From: Rhodothalassium salexigens DSM 2132
GTDB taxonomy: Bacteria; Pseudomonadota; Alphaproteobacteria; Sphingomonadales; Rhodothalassiaceae
Direction: 5' to 3'
Assembly: GCF_004341375.1 (NCBI RefSeq)
Contig: NZ_SLXO01000002.1
Span: 248,001 to 312,000 of the forward strand
Length of the DNA stretch: 64,000 nt
Shown: positions 9,177 to 20,040 of the stretch, in pieces
How positions within the stretch are numbered: the stretch's first letter is position 1
Layout of the letters: each line of letters opens with the position of its first letter
The notes under the pieces: model-generated
Told to the model about the DNA's origin: nothing
What the model saw: the letters and a program-made list of their open reading frames with translations, nothing else
Database searches by the model: none
Made by a program: the position numbers and the translations under genes

Positions 9177-9337
9177 GCGCGGCCGTCGGTCGATGGCGTG
9201 CACACCGCCCCAGGGCGATGGCAATTGCGTCGCCGGGGCGCGGGCTTTAGAACGGCCGAAACCCGATGGGCGCGGTGCCGCAGTTGAAGTGGGATCGGCA
9301 CCGCTGCCCTGGCCTATCGCCCCGCTGTGAGCCGGAC

Positions 9338-11605
<2,268 letters not shown>

Positions 11606-11619
11606 GGAGAACCCGCCGC

Positions 11620-12537
11620 ATGACGGTTTTCTGCCTGACGATCGGCATGCATTTCGGCGGGGTCTGGCCGGTCTCGCAGGTTTTGGACACGCTGGGGGTG
11701 CCCGCCCTCGACGACGCGGCGGGCCTGCCCCCGGCGACCATCCAGCGCATCAACGAGGCGCTCTACATGCTGCTGGGCTCGGGCTGGGACGACAGCCTGA
11801 GCCTCGACGAAGGCTGGTGGCGCGACCCCGAGCTCGACGAAATCCGCGTCTGGGTCGACACCGTGCTGGGGCGCGCCGGAGACAGCGGCATCGCCGCCGC
11901 CAGCGACCCGCGGCTGTCGATCCTGGCGCCGTTCTGGCTCGACCGCATGGCGCGCCGGGGCGACGAGCCGCGCGTGGTCATCGTGCTGTCGCACCCGTTC
12001 CAGGTTGCCGGCGCCATGGCCTATCGCTACGGCACCCAGGAACGCCGCGCCATCCATCTGTGGCTCAAGCACATGCTGTGGGCCGAACGGGTCAGCCGCG
12101 GCGCGCGCCGGGTGATCCTGCCGGTGGACCGGGTGCGCACCCATCTCTACCAGGCCGCCGAGGAACTGGCGCGCGGGCTCGCCTTCGACCCCGCACCGAG
12201 CTACCGCCACGACCTGGAACAAAAGCTGCTGCCGACGCTCAAATGCCCGGCCGCCCCAGCGCCCGATGCCGACGACAAGGTCTATGGCATCGACCCGCTG
12301 GCCCAGCAGACCTATGACCTGATGCTCGACGCGGCGGCGCGCGACCTGGAACCCGCGCCCGCCGCGCTCGACGACCTGCGCGCCGCCATGCTGACCCGCC
12401 AGCACGGCTTCGACCCGCTGTTGGTGGACGAGGTGCGGGCGCTGCGCCGCTTCGACCCGGTGCCGGATCTGGAGGACGAGACCGGCTCGCACGGCGAAAC
12501 CGACAACGATCTGCGCTCGCTGTTCCGGGGCTCTTGA
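11620..12537 (+). CDS. Sulfotransferase-like P-loop protein with degenerate PAPS loop
   Basis: 305 residues. The layout follows the bacterial 'GMHRSGTS' sulfotransferase family. A first strand and loop lie at residues 7-16, then LGVP, an 'ALYMLLGSGWDDSLSLDEGWW' type segment, SDPRLSILAPFWLDRM (family: KDPRL---P-W), VVIVLSHPFQVAGAMAYR (family: lRhPlevA-Sla-R) and a LWLKHMLWAERVSRG helix. The PAPS-binding loop reads GMHFGGVW instead of GMHRSGTS, losing the usual Arg-Ser-Gly-Thr, and the 3'-phosphate motif has Ser for Arg (LSHP). Sulfate transfer is therefore doubtful. It begins 14 bp after purL, with GAGGAGA before its ATG, so it is probably co-transcribed with it. Confidence 0.62.
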   Translation: MTVFCLTIGMHFGGVWPVSQVLDTLGVPALDDAAGLPPATIQRINEALYMLLGSGWDDSLSLDEGWWRDPELDEIRVWVDTVLGRAGDSGIAAASDPRLSILAPFWLDRMARRGDEPRVVIVLSHPFQVAGAMAYRYGTQERRAIHLWLKHMLWAERVSRGARRVILPVDRVRTHLYQAAEELARGLAFDPAPSYRHDLEQKLLPTLKCPAAPAPDADDKVYGIDPLAQQTYDLMLDAAARDLEPAPAALDDLRAAMLTRQHGFDPLLVDEVRALRRFDPVPDLEDETGSHGETDNDLRSLFRGS

Positions 12538-12641
12538 GCGCCGGCTAAGACCGATGCCGGCCATGCTTGAGCGACGCTTGGCGGTGGACAGACCATGGAA
12601 ATAAGATTAAATAAGTCCGGTAATTCGGAGGGAGATGGCTG

Positions 12642-12875
12642 ATGCCGATGGAGAAGACCCAGATCGAAACGATGATCCGGGAGGCGCTGCCCGGCGCCGA
12701 GGTGACCATTGAGGACCTGGCCGGCGACGGCGACCATTATGCCGCGCGCGTGGTCTATGAGGGCTTTGCCGGCATGAGCCGGGTCAAACAGCACCAGTTG
12801 GTCTATCAAGCACTCGAAGGCCGGATGGGCGGCGAATTGCACGCCCTTGCCTTGCAGACCTCGGCCCCCAAGTAA
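12642..12875 (+). CDS. BolA family protein
   Basis: 77 residues of the BolA fold. The ETMIREALPGAEVTIEDLAGDGDHY segment and the conserved FAGMSRVKQHQLVYQAL core contain the family's His/Lys helix. BolA proteins pair with monothiol CGFS glutaredoxins to carry or sense [2Fe-2S] clusters. The very next gene is such a glutaredoxin, 115 bp downstream, the standard alphaproteobacterial order. CGGAGGGAGAT precedes the ATG. It is a short BolA lacking the N-terminal extension of E. coli BolA, so it resembles the YrbA/IbaG or BolA-like class. Confidence 0.88.
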   Translation: MPMEKTQIETMIREALPGAEVTIEDLAGDGDHYAARVVYEGFAGMSRVKQHQLVYQALEGRMGGELHALALQTSAPK

Positions 12876-12990
12876 GCGGAAGGTATCCGCCGCCGTTGCG
12901 CGCGCAGCCCGCACGGCCGCCGGCACCCCCGTGACAGACCGCTTAGCAGATCCCGAAGACCCCTAAGCCCCCGCGAGACAGGAGAGCCCG

Positions 12991-13326
12991 ATGGCAGACA
13001 ATCCCGTGTTCGACCGCATCAACGACTATATCAAGACCGACGACGTGGTGGTGTTCATGAAGGGCACGCCGACCTTCCCGCAATGCGGCTTTTCCGCCGC
13101 CGTCGTGCAGGTACTGGAACATCTGCAGGTGCCCTTCAAGGGCTATGACGTGCTGCAGGACGAAGAGTTGCGCCAGGGCATCAAGGAATTCTCGGACTGG
13201 CCAACCATCCCCCAGCTTTATATTAAGGGAGAGTTCGTCGGCGGCTGCGACATCGTGCGCGAGATGTTTTCGTCCGGCGAGCTCAAGCAAGAGTTCGAAA
13301 ACAAGGGCGTATCCGTTTCGGCGTAA
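12991..13326 (+). CDS. grxD: Monothiol glutaredoxin, Grx4 family (CGFS type)
   Basis: 111 residues. The active-site motif is CGFS in [20 protein letters not shown]. Further glutathione-binding signatures are [20 protein letters not shown] near residue 75. This class binds a glutathione-ligated [2Fe-2S] cluster as a dimer or with BolA and works in Fe-S delivery rather than in disulfide reduction. The length is that of single-domain GrxD. It follows the bolA gene, which supports the partnership. ACAGGAGAG lies before the ATG. Confidence 0.94.
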   Translation: MADNPVFDRINDYIKTDDVVVFMKGTPTFPQCGFSAAVVQVLEHLQVPFKGYDVLQDEELRQGIKEFSDWPTIPQLYIKGEFVGGCDIVREMFSSGELKQEFENKGVSVSA

Positions 13327-13367
13327 CAACGACGACGGGGGGCGCCCCAGTATGGGACGCCCAGCCC

Positions 13368-13865
13368 GTGACCCACCGCATCGTCCTGATCGAGACGCAG
13401 CAAGACGTGGCCAGCCCGCTAATGCGCGCCTTGCGTGACCAAGGGTACACCCCCGTCGACCATTATTATTCGGTCGACGGGTTTTTGAGCCAGGATACCA
13501 GTCCCGACGGCGCCGACCGCGCCCCCTCGTGCATCATCGTCGCCCAAGAGGTGAAAGGCCTCAAGCCGCTGGCGTTCGCCGACCGGGTACGCCGCGGCAA
13601 GACCCATCTGGCCCGCGCGACGCCGCTGATCCTGACCGCCTATCTCACCGACATCAGCCAGATCACCGCAGCCCGCGACCATGGCATCGACGAGGTTTGC
13701 GCGAAACCGCTGCGGCCCAACAATCTGCTGGCCAAGCTTAACCAGTTGATTGCCAATCCCCGGCCGTTCGTGATCTCACGCCAGTACACCGGCCCCGACC
13801 GGCGCCGTCATAACGACCCCGCACCGGCCACCGGCGAACGCCGCGGCCAGAGCGATCCGGGCTAA
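13368..13865 (+). CDS. Receiver-like protein lacking the phosphoacceptor aspartate
   Basis: 165 residues starting at GTG 13368. Residues 4-128 follow the CheY-like receiver fold: beta1 (RIVLIE), a helix, beta3 (SCIIVAQEV), beta4 with the conserved Thr (PLILTAY, T90) and beta5 with the conserved Lys (VCAKPL, K113). The beta1 acidic pair is reduced (IETQQD), and the position of the phosphorylated Asp in beta3 reads Ala/Gln (VAQE), so ordinary phosphorylation is unlikely. The tail has a basic QYTGPDRRRHND stretch, often seen after receivers in this order. It lies 41 bp after grxD and 230 bp before a histidine kinase. It may be a pseudo-receiver used for protein binding. Confidence 0.7.
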   Translation: MTHRIVLIETQQDVASPLMRALRDQGYTPVDHYYSVDGFLSQDTSPDGADRAPSCIIVAQEVKGLKPLAFADRVRRGKTHLARATPLILTAYLTDISQITAARDHGIDEVCAKPLRPNNLLAKLNQLIANPRPFVISRQYTGPDRRRHNDPAPATGERRGQSDPG

Positions 13866-14095
13866 CGCCTCACCCGACCCCTTGACGGCGCGTCGCCTGC
13901 CCACAGGCCGGGCGACGCGGTGCTGGAGCCGGGCGACACACTGACTGGATTTCCAACCGCCATTTTATTACAAGACCCAAGCATTGGGTGTCTGGTCCCG
14001 GTAAGCGGCGTGTGGTCGATGCCAACGCTGTCTGGATGGGGCGCCGACAATCGGTGCCAGTTTCTATGGATCAGCGGCCAGGAATAGGCATCGCG

Positions 14096-16207
14096 ATGCC
14101 CGACAAGCGATATTCTACCCGTCTGTGGCTGGCGCTCGCCCTGACCCTCATCGTGCTGGTATTGTTTTGGCCGCAACGGGCGTTCGTGACCCTGCTCGAC
14201 GTCCAGGCCGACGCCGGCCAGCTCGATCTGGCCGCGCTGGGCTGGCGCGGCGACACGCTGGTGGCGCTCGACGGGGAATGGCGCAAGATCGACGACGCCA
14301 TCGTCGCTCCCGAACGGCTGGCCCCCGACCGCGCCGACCGGCCGGGCACGCCGCACAACGTGCCCGATGTGTGGGGGCCGACATTCACCGATCGGTTGGA
14401 CAGCGGTCACGGCCAGGCCACCTATGCGCTCGACCTGACGTTACCCAAGGCCGCCGGCGCACTGGCGCTGACCGTGCCTCGGATACGGTCGATCGCCCGG
14501 GTCTATGCCGTCTCCACGGGCCCGAGCGGTGCGCCGGAAGTTCATCTTCTGGGCAGCAATGGCGATCCCACGGCGACCGCGTTGAGCCCACGGGGTCCGC
14601 CGCCGCTGGCGTCGATTCTGTTCCTGCCGTCGGACAAACGCCGGGTCACGCTGGTGATCCAGGTCGCCAACCATGTGCACAAGCAGGGCGGGATCATCGC
14701 CACGCCGATGATCGGCGACGTGGCGATGATCAACCGCAATACAGCGATTCAGGACGGCCAGGTGGTGGCGATCACCTTGATTCTGGTGATCATGGCCTTT
14801 GCTGCCGTCGGCGCCGGCATGACCCAGCCGAGCCCGGCCAGCTATTATCTGTTCGCGCTGATGTCGCTGGCCGCGGCGGCGCGCGTTCTGCTGACCAGCG
14901 ATCAGGTCTGGGACTATGCCCCGAGCCTCAATCTCAGCCGCAAGTATGACCTTGAGTATCTGTCCTTTTTCGTGCTTCTGTCTGCCTTCTACGGCTTCAT
15001 CGCCGCCATGTTTCCCCATGAGCGGCTGCGATGGGCCAGTTGGTTCGTGCTTGGGCTGTCGGCTGTCTGGATCGGGCTCGTGGTGGCGGTGACGCCGTTT
15101 CTGGCGCCGGCCTGGATCACCCTGTGGCGCGAACCTTATGAGGTGTTCGCCTTCACCGTCCTGGGGCTGATGGCGACCATACTGGTGCGCGCGGTCCGTC
15201 ACGACCGGCCCTATGCGCGCATCGCGCTCCTGTGCGTCGGTTTGGCGGTGCTGACAGGCTTGTGCGTATCGGCCTATTTCCACCATTCACTGCCCGCGTC
15301 CATGGACATGGCGCAGTTGCTGATCCTGGTAATCGGCGCGATCTATGGCATCGGCGTAGTGGAACGGTTCACGTTGATGCAGAAGGAACGCGACGCCCTC
15401 ACCCGCGACCTGTGCCACCGCAACAGCGAGTTGCAACAGGCCAAGGCGGCGGCAGAACAGGCGTCGCGCTCAAAAAGCCAGTTCCTCGCCACGGTCAGCC
15501 ACGAGTTGCGTACGCCATTGAACGCGATTCTGGGCTTCACCGACCTGATGCGCCAGCAGATCCACGGGCCGATCAACCCGCCGTCCTATGCCGGCTATGT
15601 GGAAGACGTGCACAAAAGCGGCAAGCATCTGCTGTCGGTGATCAATGCGGTGCTGGACATGGCGAAGATCGAAGCCGGGCGGCTGGAACTCGACGCAGAG
15701 CGGCTGAACCTGGACGACGCGGTCACCTCGGCGGTGCGCATGATGCTCGAAACCGCCAAGCGACGCCAGATCCAGGTGGTCACCGAGATCGACGACGACC
15801 TGCCCGACGTGCACGCCGATCCCCGGCTGGTGCGGCAGATCGTGCTCAACCTGGTGTCCAACGCGGTCAAGTTCTCGCAGCCGGGCGGGCGCGTCGCGGT
15901 CCGCGTCGCCCGCAACGACGACGGCAGCGTCGACCTGACCGTCGCCGACGATGGCATCGGCATGACCCAGGCCGATCTCAAGCGCGTTTTGGAGCCGTTC
16001 GCCCAAGTGGCCCATATCCAGCGTCGGCAGAGTGGCCATGGTACCGGTCTCGGGCTGCCGCTGGTCAAAAGCATGGCCGAAGCCCATGGCGCCTCATTCG
16101 ACCTGGACAGCATCCCCGATCAGGGCACCACGGCGCGCGTCCGGTTCCCCGCCGGCCGGGTGCTGGCCGCCGAGGCCACCCCGATGGTCACCGTCACGGC
16201 GCCATAA
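14096..16207 (+). CDS. Sensor histidine kinase with 7TMR-DISM-type sensor region
   Basis: About 703 residues from ATG 14096 (AGGAATAGG upstream). After an N-terminal membrane segment (LWLALALTLIVLVLFW) comes a periplasmic beta-rich domain of about 200 residues. Then follow about seven hydrophobic segments (residues about 210-420), a short coiled coil (LCHRNSELQQAKAAAEQA), HisKA and HATPase. The phospho-His is in ATVSHELRTPLNAILGF (His469), the N box is NLVSNAVKFSQPGG, and the G boxes are ADDGIGMT and GHGTGLGLPLVKSM. No attached receiver is seen. It belongs with 7TM receptors with diverse intracellular signalling modules. The signal and the true partner regulator are unknown. The upstream receiver-like protein lacks its Asp. 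More upstream in-frame ATGs (13988, 14036, 14066) are less likely starts. Confidence 0.85.
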   Translation: MPDKRYSTRLWLALALTLIVLVLFWPQRAFVTLLDVQADAGQLDLAALGWRGDTLVALDGEWRKIDDAIVAPERLAPDRADRPGTPHNVPDVWGPTFTDRLDSGHGQATYALDLTLPKAAGALALTVPRIRSIARVYAVSTGPSGAPEVHLLGSNGDPTATALSPRGPPPLASILFLPSDKRRVTLVIQVANHVHKQGGIIATPMIGDVAMINRNTAIQDGQVVAITLILVIMAFAAVGAGMTQPSPASYYLFALMSLAAAARVLLTSDQVWDYAPSLNLSRKYDLEYLSFFVLLSAFYGFIAAMFPHERLRWASWFVLGLSAVWIGLVVAVTPFLAPAWITLWREPYEVFAFTVLGLMATILVRAVRHDRPYARIALLCVGLAVLTGLCVSAYFHHSLPASMDMAQLLILVIGAIYGIGVVERFTLMQKERDALTRDLCHRNSELQQAKAAAEQASRSKSQFLATVSHELRTPLNAILGFTDLMRQQIHGPINPPSYAGYVEDVHKSGKHLLSVINAVLDMAKIEAGRLELDAERLNLDDAVTSAVRMMLETAKRRQIQVVTEIDDDLPDVHADPRLVRQIVLNLVSNAVKFSQPGGRVAVRVARNDDGSVDLTVADDGIGMTQADLKRVLEPFAQVAHIQRRQSGHGTGLGLPLVKSMAEAHGASFDLDSIPDQGTTARVRFPAGRVLAAEATPMVTVTAP

Positions 16208-16225
16208 TCCCGCCCCGGTCACCCG

Positions 16226-17095
16226 TCACAGGCGGGCGGCCTGGTCCGAGGCGTGGCTCTGGGTGCCGTGGGTATAGACCGTGTCGCCCTCGATCACTTG
16301 GGCGGGGCGGTAGGCGTCGGTGCGCCCCTCCAAGCGGTCGTAGATCGGCCCGAAGGGTTGATAGGTGGCGCCCAGCAGTTCCTCGAAACTGTCAATCACC
16401 CAATAGGTCTGCTGAAAGTCGTCGATCCGGTAGTCGGTCTGCATGACCCGCTCCAGGTCGAAATGCAGCCGATTGGGGCTGTCGCTCTCCAGCGCGAAGA
16501 CGCTTTCGGCCGGGCTCGACACGATGCCGGCGCCATAGATGCGCAGGCCCTCGGCGGTCTGGATCAGGCCGAATTCCACCGTGTACCAGTAAAGCCGCGC
16601 CAGATTGGCCAGCACGCCGCGCCCGGCGGCCGCCAACCCGCCCTTGCCATAGGCTTCCAGATAGTCGGCGAACACCGGGTTGGCCAACAAGGGCACATGG
16701 CCGAACACGTCGTGGAAGACGTCGGGTTCCTGGATATAGTCGAACTGGGCTTCCGTGCGGATGAAATTGCCGGCCGGGAAGCGCCGGTTGGCCAGATGGT
16801 CGAAGAACACCGCGTCGGGCACCAGATCGGGCACCGCCACCACGCGCCAGCCGGTGCGCGCCATCAACCGCTCGCTCAACTCCTCGAAATCGGGGATGCC
16901 GCCGTCGCTCAACTTGAGGCTGTCGAGACCGTCGAAGAACGCCTGGACCGCACGGCCCGGCAGCACCTCCATCTGACGCGCGTACAGCCGGTCCCAACGG
17001 GCGTGTTCCTCGGCCGAGAAATGCGCCCAATTCTGGTCGACGGTATAGTCCTCGGCCACGTCCACTTCGCGGCCCAGCCGGGTGGTGATGCGCAT
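16226..17095 (-). CDS. phhA: Phenylalanine-4-hydroxylase
   Basis: 289 residues, the usual size of bacterial PhhA. It is a pterin- and non-haem-iron-dependent monooxygenase converting phenylalanine to tyrosine. The iron ligands are visible as H128 and H133 in VFHDVFGHVPLL and E174 in YWYTVEFGLI. The conserved ESDSPNRLHFDLE segment and the C-terminal TYWVIDSFEEL are also present. There is no regulatory ACT domain, as expected in bacteria. It is the last gene of a five-gene minus-strand operon that turns phenylalanine and tyrosine into later catabolites. The pterin dehydratase PhhB is not in the window. Confidence 0.94.
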   Translation of the reverse strand: MRITTRLGREVDVAEDYTVDQNWAHFSAEEHARWDRLYARQMEVLPGRAVQAFFDGLDSLKLSDGGIPDFEELSERLMARTGWRVVAVPDLVPDAVFFDHLANRRFPAGNFIRTEAQFDYIQEPDVFHDVFGHVPLLANPVFADYLEAYGKGGLAAAGRGVLANLARLYWYTVEFGLIQTAEGLRIYGAGIVSSPAESVFALESDSPNRLHFDLERVMQTDYRIDDFQQTYWVIDSFEELLGATYQPFGPIYDRLEGRTDAYRPAQVIEGDTVYTHGTQSHASDQAARL

Positions 17096-17178
17096 GAGCC
17101 CCTCCTCTCTCCTGTGTCGCCCGGGTGCGCCGCCGGCGGGACCCTCCCGACCGCCCCGGCGGCGCGCCGAGACCGGCG

Positions 17179-18294
17179 CTAGAACGCGTCCAGCGCGGTC
17201 ATGAAGGCGTCATTGTCGGCCTCGGCGCCCACCGTGACGCGCAGGCACTGGGGCAGACCGTAGCCGGCCACCGGGCGCACGATGATGCCCTGCTCGCGCA
17301 GATGGGCGTCGGCGGCTTGGGCGCGTTCGGCCGTGTCGAAATGGACCAGCAGGAAATTGGCGCCTGATGGGCTGGTCTTGTAGCCACGGTCGGCCAGAAA
17401 GGCGCCGAGGCGGTCGATTTCGCGCCGGTTGTGGGCCAGCGTCTGGGCCAGGTGCGCCTGATCGGCCAGCGCCGCCAGGGCGGCGGCCTGCGACGGCGCG
17501 GTGACGTTGAACACCTCGCGTATCCGGTTAAGCGGTTCAACCACCGAGGGCGGCCCGTAGAGATAGCCGACGCGCAGCCCGGCCAGGCCATAGGCCTTCG
17601 AGAAGGTGCGCGTGACCACCACATTGTCGGCTTGGGCGGCGATCGCCTCGGCCACCAGGTCGTGGCCGTCGCTGAACTCAGGATCGTCGGGATAGTCTGC
17701 GTAGGCGCCGTCGATCACCAACAGCACCCGCGCCGGCAGGCCGGCGCGCAGCCGGCGCAACGCCCGGCGGCCGATCCAGGTGCCCGTGGGGTTGCCCGGA
17801 TTGGCCACGAACACCAGCCGGGTCTTTTCGGTCACCCGGTCGAGCAGCGCGTCCACGTCCACCCGGGCGTCGCGTTCGGGCGCGAACACATTGTGCGCCC
17901 CCTGGGCGTCGGCGGCGATGCGATAGACCATGAAGGCGTGTTGGCTTTGCAGCACCTCGTCCCCGGGGCCGGCATAGGCGCGCACCAGGAGCGACAGCAA
18001 TTGCTCGGACCCGGCACCGCAAACCAACTGATCGGCCGCCACGCCGTGATGCTCGGCCAACGCGGCGCGCAACGCCGCGCAACCGCCGTCGGGATAGAGT
18101 GCCGCGTCGGCGAGCGCGGCTTGGGCGGCCTCGATCGCGCGCGGGCTGGCGCCGAGCGCACTTTCGTTCGACGCCAGCTTGATCACCCGGTCATGGCCCG
18201 GTAGCTGCGACTCGCCGGGCTTGTAGGGGGTGATCCGCTCGATCCCGGGGCGCATCTGCGGCCGGGTCTGCGGGACGGCACGCACGTCGAACAT
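17179..18294 (-). CDS. Histidinol-phosphate/aromatic aminotransferase (HisC family)
   Basis: 371 residues, class I/II PLP aminotransferase of the HisC type. Motifs: IKLASNESALGASP (substrate-binding N-terminus), FVANPGNPTGT, an Asp-Tyr PLP site (VIDGAYADYPDD), the Schiff-base Lys in TRTFSKAYGLAGLRVGY, and a C-terminal Arg region (LRVTVG). HisC paralogues often act on aromatic amino acids. Here the gene lies between phhA and the fumarylacetoacetase gene and upstream of them is hpd. The likely job is therefore transamination of tyrosine and phenylalanine to (hydroxy)phenylpyruvate rather than histidine synthesis. That assignment is from context. Domain and length are unambiguous. Confidence 0.85.
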   Translation of the reverse strand: MFDVRAVPQTRPQMRPGIERITPYKPGESQLPGHDRVIKLASNESALGASPRAIEAAQAALADAALYPDGGCAALRAALAEHHGVAADQLVCGAGSEQLLSLLVRAYAGPGDEVLQSQHAFMVYRIAADAQGAHNVFAPERDARVDVDALLDRVTEKTRLVFVANPGNPTGTWIGRRALRRLRAGLPARVLLVIDGAYADYPDDPEFSDGHDLVAEAIAAQADNVVVTRTFSKAYGLAGLRVGYLYGPPSVVEPLNRIREVFNVTAPSQAAALAALADQAHLAQTLAHNRREIDRLGAFLADRGYKTSPSGANFLLVHFDTAERAQAADAHLREQGIIVRPVAGYGLPQCLRVTVGAEADNDAFMTALDAF

Positions 18295-18338
18295 CTGGTC
18301 TGTCTCCCAATCGGGCCGACCCGGCCGCGATGGTGCGG

Positions 18339-19352
18339 TCAGGCCGGCGTGGCCACCACTCGCTGGTCGATGGCGCCGAAGACCGATCGATTGGCCGGGT
18401 CGCGCACCTCGATGCGGATGCGATCGCCGGGCTTCATGAACGGCGTCTGCGGCGCGCCGTGCTCGATCGTTTCGATCATGCGCAATTCGGCCAAGCAGCT
18501 ATAGCCGACCCCGCCGTCCGACACCGGTCTGCCGGGGCCGCCGTCCTGCTTGTTGGACACGGTGCCCGAGCCGATGATGGTGCCGGCGGCCAGCGGCCGG
18601 GTGCGCGCAGCATGCGCGATCAGGCGGCCGAAGTCGAACGTCATGTCGACCCCGGCGTCGGGATAGCCGAACGGCGCGTCATTCAGGAACGAGCGCACCG
18701 GCAAATGCAGCTTGCCGTCGCGCCAGGCGTCGCCCAGTTGATCGGGTGTCGCCACCGCCGGCGCGAACGCCGAACTGGGCTTGGACTGGAAGAAGCCGAA
18801 GCCCTTGCCCAACTCGCCGGGGATCAGGTTGCGCAGCGACACGTCGTTGACGATGGTCACCAGTTTGACGTGATCGCGCGCCGCCCGGGCGTCGACGCCC
18901 ATGGGCACGTCGTCGGTGATCACCGCCACCTCGGCCTCGAAGTCGCAGCCCCAGTCGGGGTCGCCCAAGGGGATCGGCGCGTGCGGGGCCAGGAAGCTGT
19001 CCGAGCCGCCCTGGTACATCAACGGGTCGTCCCAGAAGCTCTCGGGCATCTCGGCGCCGCGCGCCTTGCGCACCAGTTCCACATGGTTCACATACGCCGA
19101 CCCATCGGCCCACTGATAGGCGCGCGGCAAGGGCGACAGGCAGGCGGCTTCGTCGAACGGGGTCGAGGGCATGCGGTCGTCTTCCAGCATCCGCCAGCGT
19201 TCGTGCAGCCGGGGCGCCAGGTCCGACCAATGGTCGAGCGCCTGCTGGAGCGTGTCGGCAATGCCATCGGCGCCGGTGAAGCGCGCCAGATCGCTGGAGA
19301 CCAGGACCAACCGCCCGTCGCGGCCCGCGCTTTGCAAGGTTGCCAGTTTCAT
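18339..19352 (-). CDS. Fumarylacetoacetate hydrolase family protein
   Basis: 337 residues. The FAH C-terminal fold is shown by the metal/substrate motif FEAEVAVITDDVPMG, the LIPGELGKGFGFFQSKPSS stretch, GTIIGSGTVSNKQ and MKPGDRIRIEV near the end. In the tyrosine pathway FAH cleaves fumarylacetoacetate to fumarate and acetoacetate. The full-length (not YcgM-like 200-230 aa) form and its position downstream of hpd support that substrate. It is separated by about 95 bp from the VOC gene upstream and 44 bp from the aminotransferase gene downstream on the same strand, so co-transcription is likely. Confidence 0.87.
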   Translation of the reverse strand: MKLATLQSAGRDGRLVLVSSDLARFTGADGIADTLQQALDHWSDLAPRLHERWRMLEDDRMPSTPFDEAACLSPLPRAYQWADGSAYVNHVELVRKARGAEMPESFWDDPLMYQGGSDSFLAPHAPIPLGDPDWGCDFEAEVAVITDDVPMGVDARAARDHVKLVTIVNDVSLRNLIPGELGKGFGFFQSKPSSAFAPAVATPDQLGDAWRDGKLHLPVRSFLNDAPFGYPDAGVDMTFDFGRLIAHAARTRPLAAGTIIGSGTVSNKQDGGPGRPVSDGGVGYSCLAELRMIETIEHGAPQTPFMKPGDRIRIEVRDPANRSVFGAIDQRVVATPA

Positions 19353-19447
19353 CCGCTAAGCCTCTCTGTCGTTTGGTGTCCGTCGCTTGTGGCCTGCCCT
19401 GGGTCGCCCGGGCCGGCCCGCCATGGCGCCCCGCCCCGGGCTCGTGT

Positions 19448-19981
19448 TCAGTCCTCGGCGTGCAGCCAGGCGGCGTGCTGGGGCGCCTGGCGCGTCACCG
19501 CCCATTCCTCGACCATCTCGCGCGCCACCCGGCGCAGGTCGGCCATCTGCTCGGGCGTGCCGGTGTTGGCGGCCAGTTCGATGCGATGGCCATTGGGGTC
19601 GAAGAAGTAGATCGACTTGAACACGCCGTGATTGACCGGGCCGAGCACGTCGAGCCCCTCGGCCTCGATATGGCGCTTGGCGTCCATCAGCGCGTCGAGC
19701 GACCCGACCTCGAACGCGATGTGCTGGACCCACCGGGGCGTGTTGGGGTCGGCGCCCATGTCGGGCGAGTTGGGCAGTTCGAAGAACGCCAACACATTGC
19801 CCATCCCCGCATCGAGAAAGATGTGCATATAGGGGTCGGGCTCCTTGGTGGACGGCACGCGGTTCTCCGAGATCGCCACGGTCAGGTCCATGCCCAACAC
19901 GCGCTGGTAGAAATCGGCGGTTTCCTTGGCGTCCCGGCAGCGATAGGCCACATGGTGGATGCGCTGAATATCGACGCTCAT
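19448..19981 (-). CDS. VOC (glyoxalase/dioxygenase superfamily) protein in the aromatic operon
   Basis: 177 residues, one two-module vicinal-oxygen-chelate domain. Candidate metal ligands are His in IQRIHHVAY near residue 7, His in WVQHIAFEVG near residue 90 and Glu in PNGHRIELAAN near residue 133, matching the H/H/E pattern. AAGGAGG sits 7 bases before the ATG at 19981, which decides the start over longer options. VOC members include glyoxalase I, extradiol dioxygenases and HPPD itself, so the family alone gives no reaction. The place between hpd and the FAH gene suggests work on a homogentisate-pathway intermediate or on a toxic by-product. No hmgA or maiA gene is in the operon. Confidence 0.8.
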   Translation of the reverse strand: MSVDIQRIHHVAYRCRDAKETADFYQRVLGMDLTVAISENRVPSTKEPDPYMHIFLDAGMGNVLAFFELPNSPDMGADPNTPRWVQHIAFEVGSLDALMDAKRHIEAEGLDVLGPVNHGVFKSIYFFDPNGHRIELAANTGTPEQMADLRRVAREMVEEWAVTRQAPQHAAWLHAED

Positions 19982-20040
19982 GGGGCAGCCTCCTTGGCAA
20001 TGGCGGCGACCGGGGCGCGTGCGCCCCGACACTGGCGCGG

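Noticed and set aside
6180-9224. A minus-strand open frame of about 1000 codons opposite purC, purS, purQ and the lipoprotein gene.
   Set aside because: Covers four genes with clear families on the other strand and has no recognisable domain.
17179-18294. HisC as evidence of a histidine biosynthesis locus.
   Set aside because: No other his gene is near and the gene is inside a phenylalanine/tyrosine operon, so an aromatic aminotransferase role fits better.
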